The notes beneath the pieces are model-generated. The model saw nothing but the letters and a program-made list of their open reading frames with translations. It was not told the DNA's origin and ran no database searches. From positions 15,500,001 to 15,564,000 of the forward strand of contig JAUJPP010000012.1 in NCBI GenBank assembly GCA_030562195.1: a stretch of 64,000 bases of DNA, in the 5' to 3' direction. The position numbers and the translations under genes are program-made. Positions 1 through 12,085 of the stretch are shown in pieces (the first letter of the stretch is position 1; each line of letters starts with the position of its first letter). Source of the DNA: Nipponacmea schrenckii. Taxonomy: Eukaryota > Mollusca > Gastropoda > Lottiidae.

Positions 1-97
1 AAAGAAATGTGTGTTTGATATGTGGAATGGCCTTTGTACCAGGGTTTTACATTGGCTGTTCTGTATCAGTTCAAATTAAGTGGATCGGTTAAAAAAG

Positions 98-134
98 AGG
101 TCATTAGGTCAAAGCTGAGTTAGGTCAAAGGTCG
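98..134 (+). promoter_or_regulatory. Cluster of nuclear-receptor half-sites
   Basis: Three exact AGGTCA hexamers (98-103, 106-111, 122-127) and one AGGTCG (129-134) fall within 37 bases, all in the same orientation. The first pair is spaced by 2 bases (DR2-like) and the last pair by 1 base (DR1-like). Direct repeats of AGGTCA are the established binding pattern of RXR-type nuclear receptors. No promoter or gene is visible nearby, so function is inference only. Confidence 0.35.
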
Positions 135-235
135 ATCGAACAGTCCGTATTGAAGTGTTAGACCTAACTGTAGTTCACAAATCCAATAGCTAATAAAAAT
201 ATTCGAAACGAAACTAATAAAATACGAACAAAAAT

Positions 236-338
236 TAGACTGACCATTCACTGGACGATATTACTCTTACCTCAATTGCGCGCATGGAAATCAATCTGCT
301 GGAAGATGGAACTACCAAATTCATCCAATCTAGGTAAT
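236..338 (+). mobile_element. Penelope-like element tail fragment (copy 1)
   Basis: This stretch matches 2143-2240 at both DNA and protein level: both encode DHSLDD followed by a TLT..I.R.EI.L...TTKF pattern. It resembles the C-terminal GIY-YIG nuclease region of Penelope-like or related retroelements, where a His-Ser-Leu/Ile-Asp motif follows PV..HFN. The reading frame is short and has no start, so this is a truncated relic. Family assignment rests on recalled motif pattern. Confidence 0.45.
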
Positions 339-2038
339 CTCATTGCATTGTAAGCAGTTGCTATGACCAAAAAAATAATAATCTAATATAATAATGTGCC
401 GTATCAGTATATGGGTCAAAACAGTGGCTCTTTCAATAACCCATGACCTAAAATAAAGGTTACACGTGCCATAGGTCTATTATAACTAGGTTTTAATGGT
501 AAAAATGTCGGAAATATTTTCTCATGTTTTGATAATAGCCTTTTTATGACCCAAGTGGCTACGATAAAATCTGACTTTATTTTTGTTATCATTCCTTGAA
601 CAGAGGTGTACAAATCTGGTACCTTTAGTCTAAGTTTAGAGGACTTTTACTTCTAATGATATTCAACTCTCGGTAAATCGTTTCTTGATACTGTACACAA
701 TCTAATTAAAACGAGATTACAATTTTGTTTCGTTTTTAATCATTTCTTGTCTTACAAAACAAATAAAATCAAACAAGCATGCATTTTGATTTTTTATTTC
801 GCATTTTAAATAGATATATATTACACTATCCTTTAATACAGTTCTCTTGTATAGAACGAATTATGTTCAAGACTTCTATAAATCCTATCCAGAGAACACA
901 GGCAACCAGTAAAATTATACTGGAGTATAGCAAACAAATGTGAATAGCCAACAAAGGACGTCACATATATGAAATATGTTCCTCAAATGAATTAAACATG
1001 TGCATTTTTATCAATGAAAACAAGAGACGTGTATATTCTATATTAACTGTAAAAATGATATTATAACACATGCTTTCTATCACAAATCTTAATACATTTC
1101 ACTTAACTCGTATGTTTTTACACAAACTAACCAACGGAAATAATCTTTCCATATTACTACATCATTAACTTTGAATCATGTATGAACCTCCGAATTAGCA
1201 TAAGGTTGATTCAGAAATGAATAGCGTTTTAATCTTGAAATTTCACTCTGCTGGGATCAATTGTTTTATTCATGACATTCTATGCTTTACGGGCGATTGA
1301 AACATAATTTGCACTTAAATTGCTTTTTTAAAAATACGTTGTATTAACAACGCGTATAGAGCTTTGTTATAGTAAAGTATTACACTTGATAGACATGGAA
1401 TATATATGCTATGTTTACCTGATGAGTTACATCATGTTTACAGATTACAAGATAATAAGATCGGCATAAGAAAAGAAATACGTTCTGCAACACCATAGAG
1501 TTCTTTCACTGAATAAGTCAACCTAGCGCAATATCAACGTGACCAATATTTCACTAGTTAAAATGCATGCCGGTCGATTTCGAGGAATAATCAGATTTCT
1601 AACTAAACGATGATGTAAGCACTGAAATATGATTAACAGGCATATTCGTCCAAATGTCTAACGTTCATCCCAGCAATCCAACTGAGTCATTGTACTGGTT
1701 TGATATTCATCATATTTTGAATAATTTGAAATGGCCTTGTTTAAGATACCAGATACGAAAACTCTGTTTCTAATCACACGCTATGGAATTATTTACTTTT
1801 AATGGTCAAAACAGTTTTTAATTTGACTAGAGTATATAATTATGAACCATCTGTTTCAAAAGATTGTGACGAATGATGTTTGTTTGGAATTTCAAGATAT
1901 TGCCCTCTCTAATATAACGCTACATCGCCAGAAGAGGGGGGATTTTATCGTAGCCAGCCTTACTACTTAGTGCAAGTCTTCGATGTGAGACATTTAGCAC
2001 GTGCACTCGAATGTAATATACTTAATTTCGTGTAAAAA
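339..2038. other. No recognisable feature
   Basis: AT-rich non-coding sequence. I see no long frame, no tandem array and no TIR pair here; short frames such as 416-613 (minus) are of chance length. Confidence 0.6.
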
Positions 2039-2257
2039 ATGTTCCAAACAATATTTCGGAGAAACAAAGAACAAATTACGCACTCAATGCTCACAGATAT
2101 AAAATTTTATAAAGACAAGCCTGTTTCTAACCATTTCAATCTTGACGACCATTCACTTGACGATCTCACCCTAACCCCAATTGAGCGCATAGAAATCGAC
2201 TTGCCTCAAGATGAAACTACCAAATTCCGTCAATTTAGGGGAGCCCTTTTGCTTTGA
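2039..2257 (+). pseudogene. Penelope-like element C-terminal (GIY-YIG-like) relic (copy 2)
   Basis: An ATG-initiated frame of 72 codons contains the run KDKPVSNHFNL, then DDHSLDDLTL, then PIERIEI. This order (basic stretch, PV.[HN]HFN, HSL.D, PIE.I) is what I know from the C-terminal GIY-YIG endonuclease domain of Penelope-like retroelements. The domain's final part (usually ending in a W-containing helix) is missing: the frame stops soon after FRQFRGALL. No reverse transcriptase motif is present upstream. A second, more decayed copy lies at 236-338. It is probably a 5'-truncated retroelement insertion and not a host gene. Similarity is judged from motifs only. Confidence 0.5.
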
Positions 2258-2286
2258 GACATTAAATACAGCAAGACTTATAGGAC

Positions 2287-2784
2287 TTAAAGTGGACCAG
2301 GCTTCATTTGTTTCGGACAATCATCCGACAGCCTCAAACACATGAAATCTTTTGGTTAGCTAATCAGAAATAGTCTACAGAGCTTACCTTTGAAATTTGA
2401 GCCTTGAAATCCATGTGTATCCATAATTATCCGTGTTTGAAAAATCATAATGCCTTAAGAAATTACGAACGTCCCGCCATATTGGAAAACGGTTCGTCTT
2501 GATAGTCAAAGAGTTATCCTTCCCGTCGTGCAATAGCGGTCATCTATATAAATAGACTACAACGTATTTTCAATTGTAGACTTTGTCAACAGGACACACA
2601 ATTTTCAGACTGACTGGAGACCAGCCGCGTACAGCACGGAAAAAAAATGAAAAGTGAAATTTTTTGTTTGAGGTATATTTCAAGGTATTTTGGGATTTTC
2701 TTAGAGCTTGAGTATTTCTGAGGACTGTTTAAATGTAACAAAGGCCCAAAACGACCCCTAAAAATCAAGCCTGGGCCACTTTAA
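2287..2784. mobile_element. TTAA-flanked MITE with ~22-bp terminal inverted repeats
   Basis: The left end reads TTAAAGTGGACCAGGCTTCA and the reverse complement of the right end reads TTAAAGTGGCCCAGGCTTGA, 18 of 20 bases identical. Both ends sit on TTAA, the target used by piggyBac and Kolobok superfamily transposons. The ~0.5-kb interior has no convincing coding frame, so it is non-autonomous. Superfamily is inferred from TTAA alone. Confidence 0.65.
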
Positions 2785-2955
2785 TATTCACAACAGTGTG
2801 GGCATAGCACCATTTGTCGTCACCTTCAATACAACTAGTAATAAAGCGGTCTTCAAGAGAAATTCCCCATGTCTATATGCAGAAATGATAGTGGCATATT
2901 CCAAGTCCCTACTCCGAAATCCAATTAGTGAGTGACCTATGTGAATCCTTTGTTT

Positions 2956-3432
2956 CCTGTCCGCCCATCGGTCCGTCCGTCAACATTTTGATGTAGACAC
3001 AATAGAAGCTACAATTGTCAATGGATTTTAATAAAACTTGGTGTGAGCATTAGAATTGATAAGACAGCGGTCAGGTTCGATTTTGATGATTTTTCGATGA
3101 ACGGTTTCTGAGTGTAATGGACCTTAATGAAACTTGGTGTGAGCATTTGAAGTTATAAGACGGGGATCAAGTTTGACTTGACGATTTTTCAATGAACGGT
3201 TTTTGAGTTATTGCCCTTGACTTTTATTGTGAGTGCTATAGAAGCTACAATTTTCAACGGATTTTGATGAAACTTGTTGTGAGGATTTGAATGGGTAAGA
3301 CGGCGATCAAGTTTGAATTTGTGGTTTTTTCGATAAATGGTTTTTGAGTAATTGTCCTTGACTTATTAAATTAACGTAAAATTTTTATTGTGGGTGCTAT
3401 AGAAGCTACAATTTTAACAGATTTTCTTACAC
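2956..3432 (+). repeat. Decayed CCGT-type molluscan repeat
   Basis: A short GTCCGTCCGTC tract is followed by degenerate copies of a unit carrying GAAGCTACAATTTTCAA, GATTTTGATGAAACTTGGTG, GTGAGCATT and TTGAGTTATTGCCCTTGAC. The same phrases occur in the element at 62766-63181. The terminal TATACGCCCAC is not present, so this copy is truncated. Confidence 0.65.
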
Positions 3433-3463
3433 AGCCAATCATTTGGCTTAATTACGTAGAAAT

Positions 3464-3565
3464 AATGGTGTTCGTTGGTTCTAATCTCAGGCTATCTGTG
3501 TAACCCAGATGATCTCTCATAATAATTCATCTCTTATCATAATTCCAGTCGACCTTGTAAATGTT
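3464..3565 (+). repeat. SINE-like fragment with B-box-like motif (copy 1 of 3)
   Basis: GGTTCTAATCTC resembles an RNA polymerase III B box. The stretch ATGGTG..GTTGGTTCTAATCTC, a CC.GATGATCT segment and a TCCAGTCGACC segment are shared with 15049-15125 and 37757-37850. No clear A box is visible upstream, so this may be a partial or diverged SINE. Confidence 0.4.
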
Positions 3566-6500
3566 ATTAGGTAATCCGAGAGAGATCAGTACCGCGAAGT
3601 TCGACCAATAACCAGCTGGTAGAAAAGGCCCTTCGTATAGTTGTTATCTTTGTAAAAATGTAAAATTTTATCTGTCTTTTTGTCTTTGAAAGTTGGTTTG
3701 GTGTTCGTAGTTTATATTACCATTCATTGTCATACTCCCATGAAAAAATAACGCTTTTGTTTAGGTTTCTAAGACAAAGTCGATACAAAACAGGACTGGC
3801 AAAGAAAAAACTTTATAAGTTATTGAATGTCAAAGACAAAACCCGATCATCAAAAAAATGTATGGTGAGGATTTCTAATGCCGGGAACATAATGGCATGA
3901 ACAAGAGAAGAAAAATGATTTATGTTTGGTATTTCTGTACTGTATTGTTTTAAGACTCAAGTAACGTCAACACTTAAAGGTTAATGTACCTTTAATATCT
4001 ATTATATTCGGCTTAGTCTGATATAACATTGTTTGTTTTCAAATCAGATGTTTTACTAATGCGAAAATAAAACTGTAAAATGCAAGCTTAGCATCTCGAT
4101 TTGTTGAACGTCACGTTTCGCTCAACCAGTTCAGATCAAAGTAGAGCTTCTATAAATATTTTTTCAGCAATTACGAAACATGTTCACTTCTGTTTAATGA
4201 ACCTGCTCCAATGTGAATGTCGTACGTTGGACTGCTTAGATAAAACATCAACAGAATTTCATATATTGAATGTCATAATGTCCATTACACCCCTTTTGCA
4301 CGGCATCGATACCATCAGTGTTTATATGAATTATTGGCTAAGTAGGACCCACATAATTGGGCAGTAGGGGTGTGTCCCAATGTATAATAAAAAGAAATGT
4401 ACCAATCGAAATCTCAATCCTATAAGACCCATGTGTACAACCACCTTAATCAATAGTCCGAATACCGAATAATAATTTAACGATGACAGTGGACAATTAA
4501 AATAATAAACGATATAAACCGTGCAGTGCACAAAGGGGGAAATGCATTGGCAACTTCTCATGATTGATTATCAATGTTAAGCGAGTAGGCCTTAGCATTT
4601 TGTTAGACATGAAGGCTCCAAGCCGCTGATCAGTGATATAAAACAGTCAACGAAGTGAAATGACGATACCGTACGATTATGTGATCTTATCTTTTTGTAT
4701 TAAAATTCGGAGTATTATAAATTTAGAAAAATTTATAAAGTTATTACCTTTCATAAAATAGACAATAAGGGCCGACAGACGGCGGTAAGGGCAGATTCGT
4801 ATCTGCACGAATAAAAGAAAAATAAGAACTCTTCTGTCAAAGAAAACAAAAATTATATTTAACGTATCTGATAAAGTTGCGAGATACCGTCGAGTTTTTT
4901 TTTAAATTAAATTTTTAGATGTTTATGTTACACAGCGAAGTACTGAAGCTGATAGTTATCAGAAGGAATGAAGGAACTCTCTAGTCAAGGAGACAATAAA
5001 GAATTAGCTATACGTCAGATTTTGATGTCAGATTATGTATAAAACCTACAGAAGGTAAGAATCAAAATAAATTCGCTTTGTGAGTAAATGGTGATGACTC
5101 CAAGCGATTTCATTACGATTATTGTCAGAAAAACTATATCTGCCAAAAAAGACCAAAATCAGACGCTTGCGTTCAGATAACTATACAATTCTAAAGTACA
5201 ATAGTGGACACGTTTTCCACATAAACTGACAAATAAATTGCAACATTTCATTGCAGACAAGTTGACCTGTCGCTGAGGTGAACTGCAACTGATATACTCC
5301 TTATAAATGACAACGTCGTCGAGATGGTTTTGGGCAAAGACAAGTATACAGGAGGCATTCTACGTCTGTACCGGGCTTAATGTACTTTTCAACCCATCTG
5401 TACTCCAAGCTAACCAAAGAAATAACAGTCATATTTCGACTAAATGCACCGCAACACCTGTGTGAAAATCAAATGTCGTATTTAATATTAACTCGGCAAG
5501 TGACAGCTTGATGATTTTAGTTCGCTTTCACCACCATTCTTGTTGTTTTTTAAATTTACTTAATAATAGTCAATTCGTACTAGCAGCACTTATGACTAGC
5601 GAGTTGAGCAAACTGTGATTAACCTGTTAGGTTTAATTCAAATATGGAATCAACAAAGAGTTGGCTTTTACCACTTTCGGTGCATCAAAATCCTCGAATG
5701 TATAGTTCATGTTTGTACTTTTAATCGAGTAGTCATCGGTACAATTAAAAATAATTAATGCATAAATAATGATACACAGAAACACTAATCCAAGGTGCAT
5801 TAATTGTTTCTAATACACATTATAAAAAAACCCATTAATATCGTAATAAAAAAAGTACCATCCAATTCATGAATGAAATTTAAAGGAATTCTAATATTCC
5901 ACGAAGAATAACTGTTTTATAACGTCAAATATAACTGATAATATGCTTGTATCACATGCGAATAGTGACGTCATCATCGATTTAGTTTTAGAGGACTTGC
6001 ATGAACCTCAGAATGCTGTCAATGTTGCCGATTTTTTTTTTTAAATTAGAAGACTTTTTTACAATCTATTTTTAAAGTAGCGGGTTCGGTTTGTTGAACA
6101 GATTTGAAACGTGAAGTTTTACACGAACTGATCCGTGAAACATTTAACACGATACACATGTTACATCTAAATAAGTGTTTTGTATATCATAATTTTTATT
6201 TTATTTGGGCGCAGAATAAACATTAAATGGCTAAGAAATTCCATGCGATACCAACTTCATTATTTTCAAAAAATTTTCAGTACACAACAATTATTTTATT
6301 AATGCCAAGTCATTGCCTATACCATATATTTATGATAATCAATGAATGGTTTTACATTGAAGTGAAATGTAAGCTCTCTGAATGTTCAATATTATTTCAG
6401 GTCATATAAAATCCACTTGCTTCTGAAAGTGGCAACTGTTAAAATATGTACGATTTCATGCTAAGAGTGACAAATTATGACAAATTTCAAAGTATTTCAA

Positions 6501-6947
6501 TAATTGCACAGGAAAAAAAAATGTATTTCAATTCAGTACATTCTAGGTCACAATTATCTCAAGTAATATCCATTTTCTTATCTTCACGCTCATTTACACT
6601 TTGAAAAAGACAAAACATCAAAAGTTGTAAGAAATAACAAAATGTACCCCGAGTGTGAAAAGAGCAATTAAAATTTGACTTATCTCAAAATGTATTCATT
6701 TCAAAGAATAGTTTTTGTTAGAAGATCAAATAAAGAATTGCTAAATATACCTCCAGCTTTCATGTTTCGATGCGAAAACATGCAAATAAACCACGGTGTT
6801 TCCTAGGTGGTCTGAATTCATAAAAACAAACATGTACCCGACTACTACTTGGATGGTGGTTGAACCTTGCTGTATATAGTGCCAGTGGTTGTATATTAGC
6901 AAGAAGATAACTCGCGCATTTGTGCTTCAGATCTGCAAGGAATTTAG
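3566..6947. other. No recognisable feature
   Basis: Long AT-rich stretch. Frames at 4101-4367 (plus, 88 codons) and 4331-4561 (minus) overlap antiparallel and lack conserved-looking motifs; I treat both as chance. No arrays or TIRs were found. Confidence 0.55.
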
Positions 6948-7035
6948 TGACGACTTGTGACCACCGACGTTTGGCTAAAAATTGGAATGGTGCAAATTGA
7001 AGCTATCAGTGAACCCGATACACGTACACAAAATT
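6948..7035 (+). repeat. Dispersed AAAATTGGAATGG motif repeat (copy 1)
   Basis: Contains AAAATTGGAATGGTGCAAAT then GAAGCTATCAGTG and GATACACGTACA. The same block recurs at 30085-30150, 36943-37010 (diverged) and 59912-59975, with a weak version at 57157-57215. Several copies follow a pyrimidine-rich stretch ending in CAG. Confidence 0.55.
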
Positions 7036-7838
7036 AGAAAATCTCTTTACATTCTCTTTAAGTTCATCAACAGAAAAACATAATATCATTTAGCCACCAA
7101 CACTGTATTATTGCACCAATGTGGCTATTTAACGTATGTTAAACACCAAGATTTCATAATCCATATATTTCAATGACTTATTATAAAGATTATTGAAACA
7201 TGGTTATAACTAATAGCATATGTTATATATCTAGAGAGTAGATGTTTTAACATGAGTATCGCTTTCCAATAATTACCAATTTAATGATACTATATTGTGG
7301 AACTATTCATAAACCACAGATTGTTTTACAACTTTTCGTTGCAATACCAGGCTTATTGGTACACTTGATTAAGACACTAAATATACCAACACCGATATTC
7401 ACCATAATGCTGGTATGGCTCCCTTTAGTGCCCCATTTAATACCTCCGGAAATCGTACATGTAAGTCTTTATGGGAATTACCCCATACCTATAAACAAGA
7501 GGTGATTAATCACATATTTGAAAAACCAGAACTTTTTTCTTTGCAAACTTATGCGGAACTATGCATTACAAAGTAACCTCTCCCTCCACCCAGTTATTCT
7601 AAGCCAGCTCCTTCATATCTCAATGAAGTACTCCTAACTAAAAAACTGTTATTAAGTTCTAGAAAGTTTTTCCTTTACAATGATTACTTCGTGAAGAATA
7701 ATTCAATTAAATTTTGATCCAACCACAATATTTATATCACATTTTGGACAACATTTTAGTAAACAAACAATACTGAGAGTGTTAGATTGTTTTTTAGGTC
7801 AATGGATATGCCAAGAAAACCTCCAGTATATCGGGAGG
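7036..7838. other. No recognisable feature
   Basis: Non-coding AT-rich sequence. A 73-codon frame at 7284-7505 has no recognisable motif. Confidence 0.55.
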
Positions 7839-7882
7839 TCGAAAACTCGGATTTCTGAATTCTAAGGATTTCGAGTTTTCGA
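7839..7882. repeat. Perfect 11-bp inverted repeat (hairpin)
   Basis: TCGAAAACTCG at 7839-7849 pairs with CGAGTTTTCGA at 7872-7882 across a 22-base loop. A third partial copy (CGAAAACTCGAAAG) lies near 7901. It may be part of a small palindromic element; function unknown. Confidence 0.6.
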
Positions 7883-8119
7883 TATTGCTCTATATGAAAA
7901 CCGAAAACTCGAAAGTGATTCCTAGGAATTAAAAAATAGGAGTTTTGAACATCCCAGTATTTGGGAATATTCTATGTATTGTGTATTATTAACTTAAAAC
8001 CACTAAATTTTATGTTTTTGGATTGTTCTTATTGAGTATCATTATGAATTTCTACAGTTGTTGTTTTTTTTTTTTTTGGAGACAAAATTCACAGCTGAGA
8101 AAGTGTCTTGAATGCTTTA

Positions 8120-8290
8120 CCTCTTGATAGATTGCTTCTTCGTTATGTTTGGTAAGATATGTAGCGTGGCGAGTGTCGCTAGCAGGGCATGCTCATCCTT
8201 CCGGAACACCTGATGCCACTCTGCGACTGGGTATGTCAACTCGGCTGCCCTCCGGAGAATCCACATAGCTAATTTTGTTTCCTTGGTATT
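8120..8290. repeat. GC-richer island resembling a dispersed bivalve repeat
   Basis: The segment with GCGAGTGTCGCTAGCAGGGC, GCTCATCCTTCCGGAACACC and TGATGCCA stands out as GC-rich against its flanks. I recall closely similar phrases (GCTCACCCTTCCGGAGCACC) as frequent interspersed sequence in bivalve genomes. No second copy is in this window, so the assignment is from memory and tentative. Confidence 0.35.
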
Positions 8291-10115
8291 AATGTTATCG
8301 ATATTCCCACTTTCAGTATTATTACATGTACTGTCGTTAGATCATTGGAAATCAGCGATTTTACAGGTGAGAATATTTCATATTATGTATTAGTATTACA
8401 AGCACTCCCCTGCATTCACATTATTTATCTAATATCCATGTTCAAATTTTAAATTAGCTAACATACAATATGTGACAGTGACACATGATGTTGATTGTGT
8501 TGTTTTATTTCAACTCAGTTGGGGTATTATTCAAGTAAGATAAAGCACCCATACCAGAGATTTCATGGCTTAATAGATAGTTTATGCTCTTTATGCATAA
8601 CCTACAAAACGTAGTGTAATCGGTGTATTTTAATGCGCGTTAGTAATACCATGTCCACACCGGTATTCAGAGAGAATGGAAGCTTTGATCAGAATGCATT
8701 TCAACACGAACAGATGTTCAATAGATTTGTTATATAAGGTGTTTGTATAATAAAGTTAAAAGTAAAAAATGAACAAAAAAAATTGTTGTGCTAATGTGTA
8801 ATAAAATGTTTAGTCTAATTTGTTATATTGAAAAGATGATGTTGACGGATGTTTCACAGACTAGATTCAATAACATATTTAAAAATTATCAGTTTTTCTT
8901 GACTTCTTAAAGGGGTGGTTTCGGAGAGTGTAAAATTTCTTTGGTCAAATCAAAATATCTCTTTTTATGTTATTGGTTGCATTCGACCTATGTAATAGTC
9001 TATTGGTCTTTTTGAATAAATGCTACGATGCAGTAGAAATAGGTTTCCAGTCAGCCCCCCTTATAAATCAAAATATTGTCTGACTATGAAGAAAACAAGG
9101 ATGTAGAATATGTTGCTTGGTAGTAAGGAACTACAAGAACCATGAGTTCAAACTTCTGCTATTTTAAAGGTAAATCTTATATATCTCCTTAACTCATTGC
9201 GTGTAATATCAATAAGGCTTATAATCAAGGGAGGTAAAGGGAAGACAAATTGGTTCACAGACCACAAAGCCTTTATTGTAAACATAATTAACAATTAAAT
9301 CATATCAATTGATCGACATCATTATTTATACACAATTGCTCTAAACAAAAAAGATATATTTAGATTTGACAAAAGAAAATAGCGTTTGAAAGTTCGTTTT
9401 TGGGGGGTTCTTTTTGGTATTTTTTGACGTGAATGGTTATATCCTGAAATTATTATAGTTTTTTTCTGAGCCAATTCGTACGGTTTGGACAGTTCGGAAT
9501 TCGAAATTTTACACTGACCGGGGCGGTTTGCACAATTGAAAGACAATGTATGTTATTACATTCTAAAATATGCTCTTAACTTTAATTTAACTACATCATA
9601 AACCTATATTTGTTTACAAATGAGCGAACTTATTGTTAAGCAAGCAATCTTTCACTGGGGTTGATAAAGGCCCTATAATATTTGAACTCATTTTAATACA
9701 GACACAGAATGTTTCTCTACAATTTGGCACCCACAAAAAACAAAAACATAAGAAAAAATTTAGAAGTTTATGTAAACCGTTTCAATAGTCTGGCGTTGAA
9801 AGATCAACGACAGCATATTTAAATGAAATATTTCGGATAAGGATTTCATTCTTAGTTTTTATAATGATATCTATATTATCATTAATTTAATAAAAAGGCT
9901 TAAACTTATTCCTACACCGGATATTCTTGGATAGGTTTCAATATCAAATTGATATGCTTCCCCTAAAATCTAACAAGTGATTGGATTGCACCTTAGCGAA
10001 TACAACCAATCAAAGACCTTGGCCAAAATAATGCATTGTATTCGCTGATGTACAATTAATAAAAAAAAATCGCAGCGTTTGGCACATATTAGCGTGGTAT
10101 ATAGTATATGAAATG
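8291..10115. other. No recognisable feature
   Basis: AT-rich non-coding sequence with no arrays and no long frames. A G-rich TTAAAGGGGTGG at 8909 looks like a TTAA-type transposon end, but I found no matching partner. Confidence 0.5.
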
Positions 10116-10264
10116 AAAAAACACAAGGGAATAAATTATGATATAACACACTTCTTTCATAACGAGGTAAATTAACATTCAACACAATTTACACGTGTCG
10201 TCATCAGGTGAAAATAGTTATAAAAAAAGTGCGTTATAACTTAATTTATTCCCTTGTGTTTTTA
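10116..10264. mobile_element. Short palindromic MITE-like element
   Basis: The left arm (from 10116) reads AAAACACAAGGGAATAAATT; the reverse complement of the right arm (ending about 10264) begins with the same 20 bases. The arms extend about 46 bp with a few mismatches (GATATAACACACTT against GTTATAACGCACTT), around a centre of about 55 bases. At 149 bp with long inverted arms it is a typical foldback/MITE structure. No target duplication was resolved. Confidence 0.65.
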
Positions 10265-12034
10265 AAATATGTGCTCTAAATGTCGTTCAAACCCATCATT
10301 CATCTTATTATAGTAATATATTCTGGACTTCAACCCACTGTATGATCTCTTTTTCTATATAAGTTATAGAGACAGCGTTCTTCCGAACTTTCTTTCAAGT
10401 TCTGTTTTGTTTTAAGTGAATTTCCTGTAGTATGAGACAAAATATGATTTTTCTTAATAATTTCCTTTCAAAACATAACATTTGACCTCTATGAACTCCC
10501 ACAATCTACCCAAAAATTTAACAAGGTGTTAAGACGGAAGTAGTAATTTGTCACTTCCGCTTATTTTTAAAAAAACAGTTATGAATGTTTTAAACGGTTT
10601 TTCCTCTACAAGATTTGAAGAAAACAAATTGAGTTCGGAAAGCCTTTGGTATCTCCCTAATAATGGTCGTAGCAGAACTTGACAAGACCATGATGTCGTT
10701 ATTGAATCTTGACCATGAGTCACAGTACAAGATTTAATTAACTTTTAAATAAAAATTAGAAAGGAGCGTGCTTGTCCAAATATTGATCTTAAAACAACGT
10801 ATTACAAAAGTGGTCAAAAAGGGTTCAAGCGTGACTCATTGCTACGGCCAGAAGGTATGACCAAAAATCGTATGTGTGGGAGGGTCACTTTTGTGGATAG
10901 GGATATGTACTCGCTGACGAATTGGGAATCAAGGCTTTTCGTCTTTCGTATTTTGCGATTTTAGTTTTTGTCTGTTCTATTGAATCGTGGTTGGATTGAA
11001 CCTGTTTTTTGTTACTACCTTAGTACAGTTGTTCTAATCAAAGTGACTTGTTATTATTATTATACTTGATACATTACGAGTACAAGAAGAAGGGAAACCT
11101 TTATAAGAAAAACATTACATTGTTCGATTACTAACTGCCGAGAAATTTTTAACGTATACAGCCTGTACCATACGGGGTCTCGGTTAATTGTCTCATATGA
11201 TGTTTTTGCCATGTCTATCCATAAAAAAAAACTATTCTTGGGCCTATTTTATACATCCAAATAACAAATACGTTTAATATTAAAGCGATTGCGGTATGAA
11301 TATTCAAGAATTGCCCTAAGTGGAATTTATTGTTCCTTCCTCGGGGAAGGAAGGGATTGATTCTCCCAGATGTACAGACCTAGGGTGGAACAAATATTTT
11401 ATTGAGAAACTGGGATAAAGGGTCTTGATCTGTTGGATGGTCATAAAATGGGATGCTCACCGCATGTCTTACAATAAGAGGTAGACTAGTCCATAATTGG
11501 ACTACTGGGATTGTGCGCAAGCTTCTAACTCACTGGGTCAGCGAGCCTCAGATTGTTTTAAGCCCAAAATAAATCAACAATTTAAGTTGTGTTCAATAAA
11601 AGTGAACCGGATCTCGACCTTCGTTACTTGAAAGGTTATCAACCTGCTGCATTTTCCTGTCAAACTGAATGATTTCCTCAGACAACACGTGTAATGTCAT
11701 TAATTAAGCCACCTACTATATCCCTTTAAATTAGAATAATTAATTATCACATGCTATTGACAGATAAAACAATATAAAAATGTTAGGACCGTTTCATTCG
11801 CCAGTATCCTCCAGGAATTTTATCAAAATATGCTCCTCTGAGTATTTTACTGGGGGTGTGGAGGTAGGGGCCGACCCGTGGACAAGATTCAACCAATTCC
11901 AATTGTAGTTGGTGCTGTGCTCTTAATTGAATCAAAATAGAGCAGTAGAATAGGTGTTTATACAGAGGTAGGGGGAATGTCCTCCAAGACTTGACCAATA
12001 ACTGGTTTTGTATTAAATTTGTGCCTCTCAACCT
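10265..12034. other. No recognisable gene; one small hairpin
   Basis: Non-coding. TAGTCCA TAAT TGGACTA near 11490 is a small perfect hairpin. The minus-strand 82-codon frame at 11783-12031 has no recognisable domain. Confidence 0.5.
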
Positions 12035-12085
12035 GATGAAAATTAATAAGTAGTCTTTTAAAGTACTAGAAATTCACGAAAAAAC
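12035..12085 (+). repeat. Partial dispersed repeat (family of 34500 and 54745)
   Basis: AAGTAGTCTTTTAAAG, TAGAAATTCACGAAAA match the start of the block at 34500-34640, which in turn matches 54745-54885. Only about 50 bases are conserved here. Confidence 0.35.

Noticed and set aside
4101..4561. 88-codon plus frame and 76-codon minus frame overlapping
   Set aside because: No conserved motif, composition equal to background.
8909..9062. TTAAAGGGGTGG as a MITE end
   Set aside because: The only candidate partner (GGGGGG-rich sequence near 9060) does not align as an inverted repeat.
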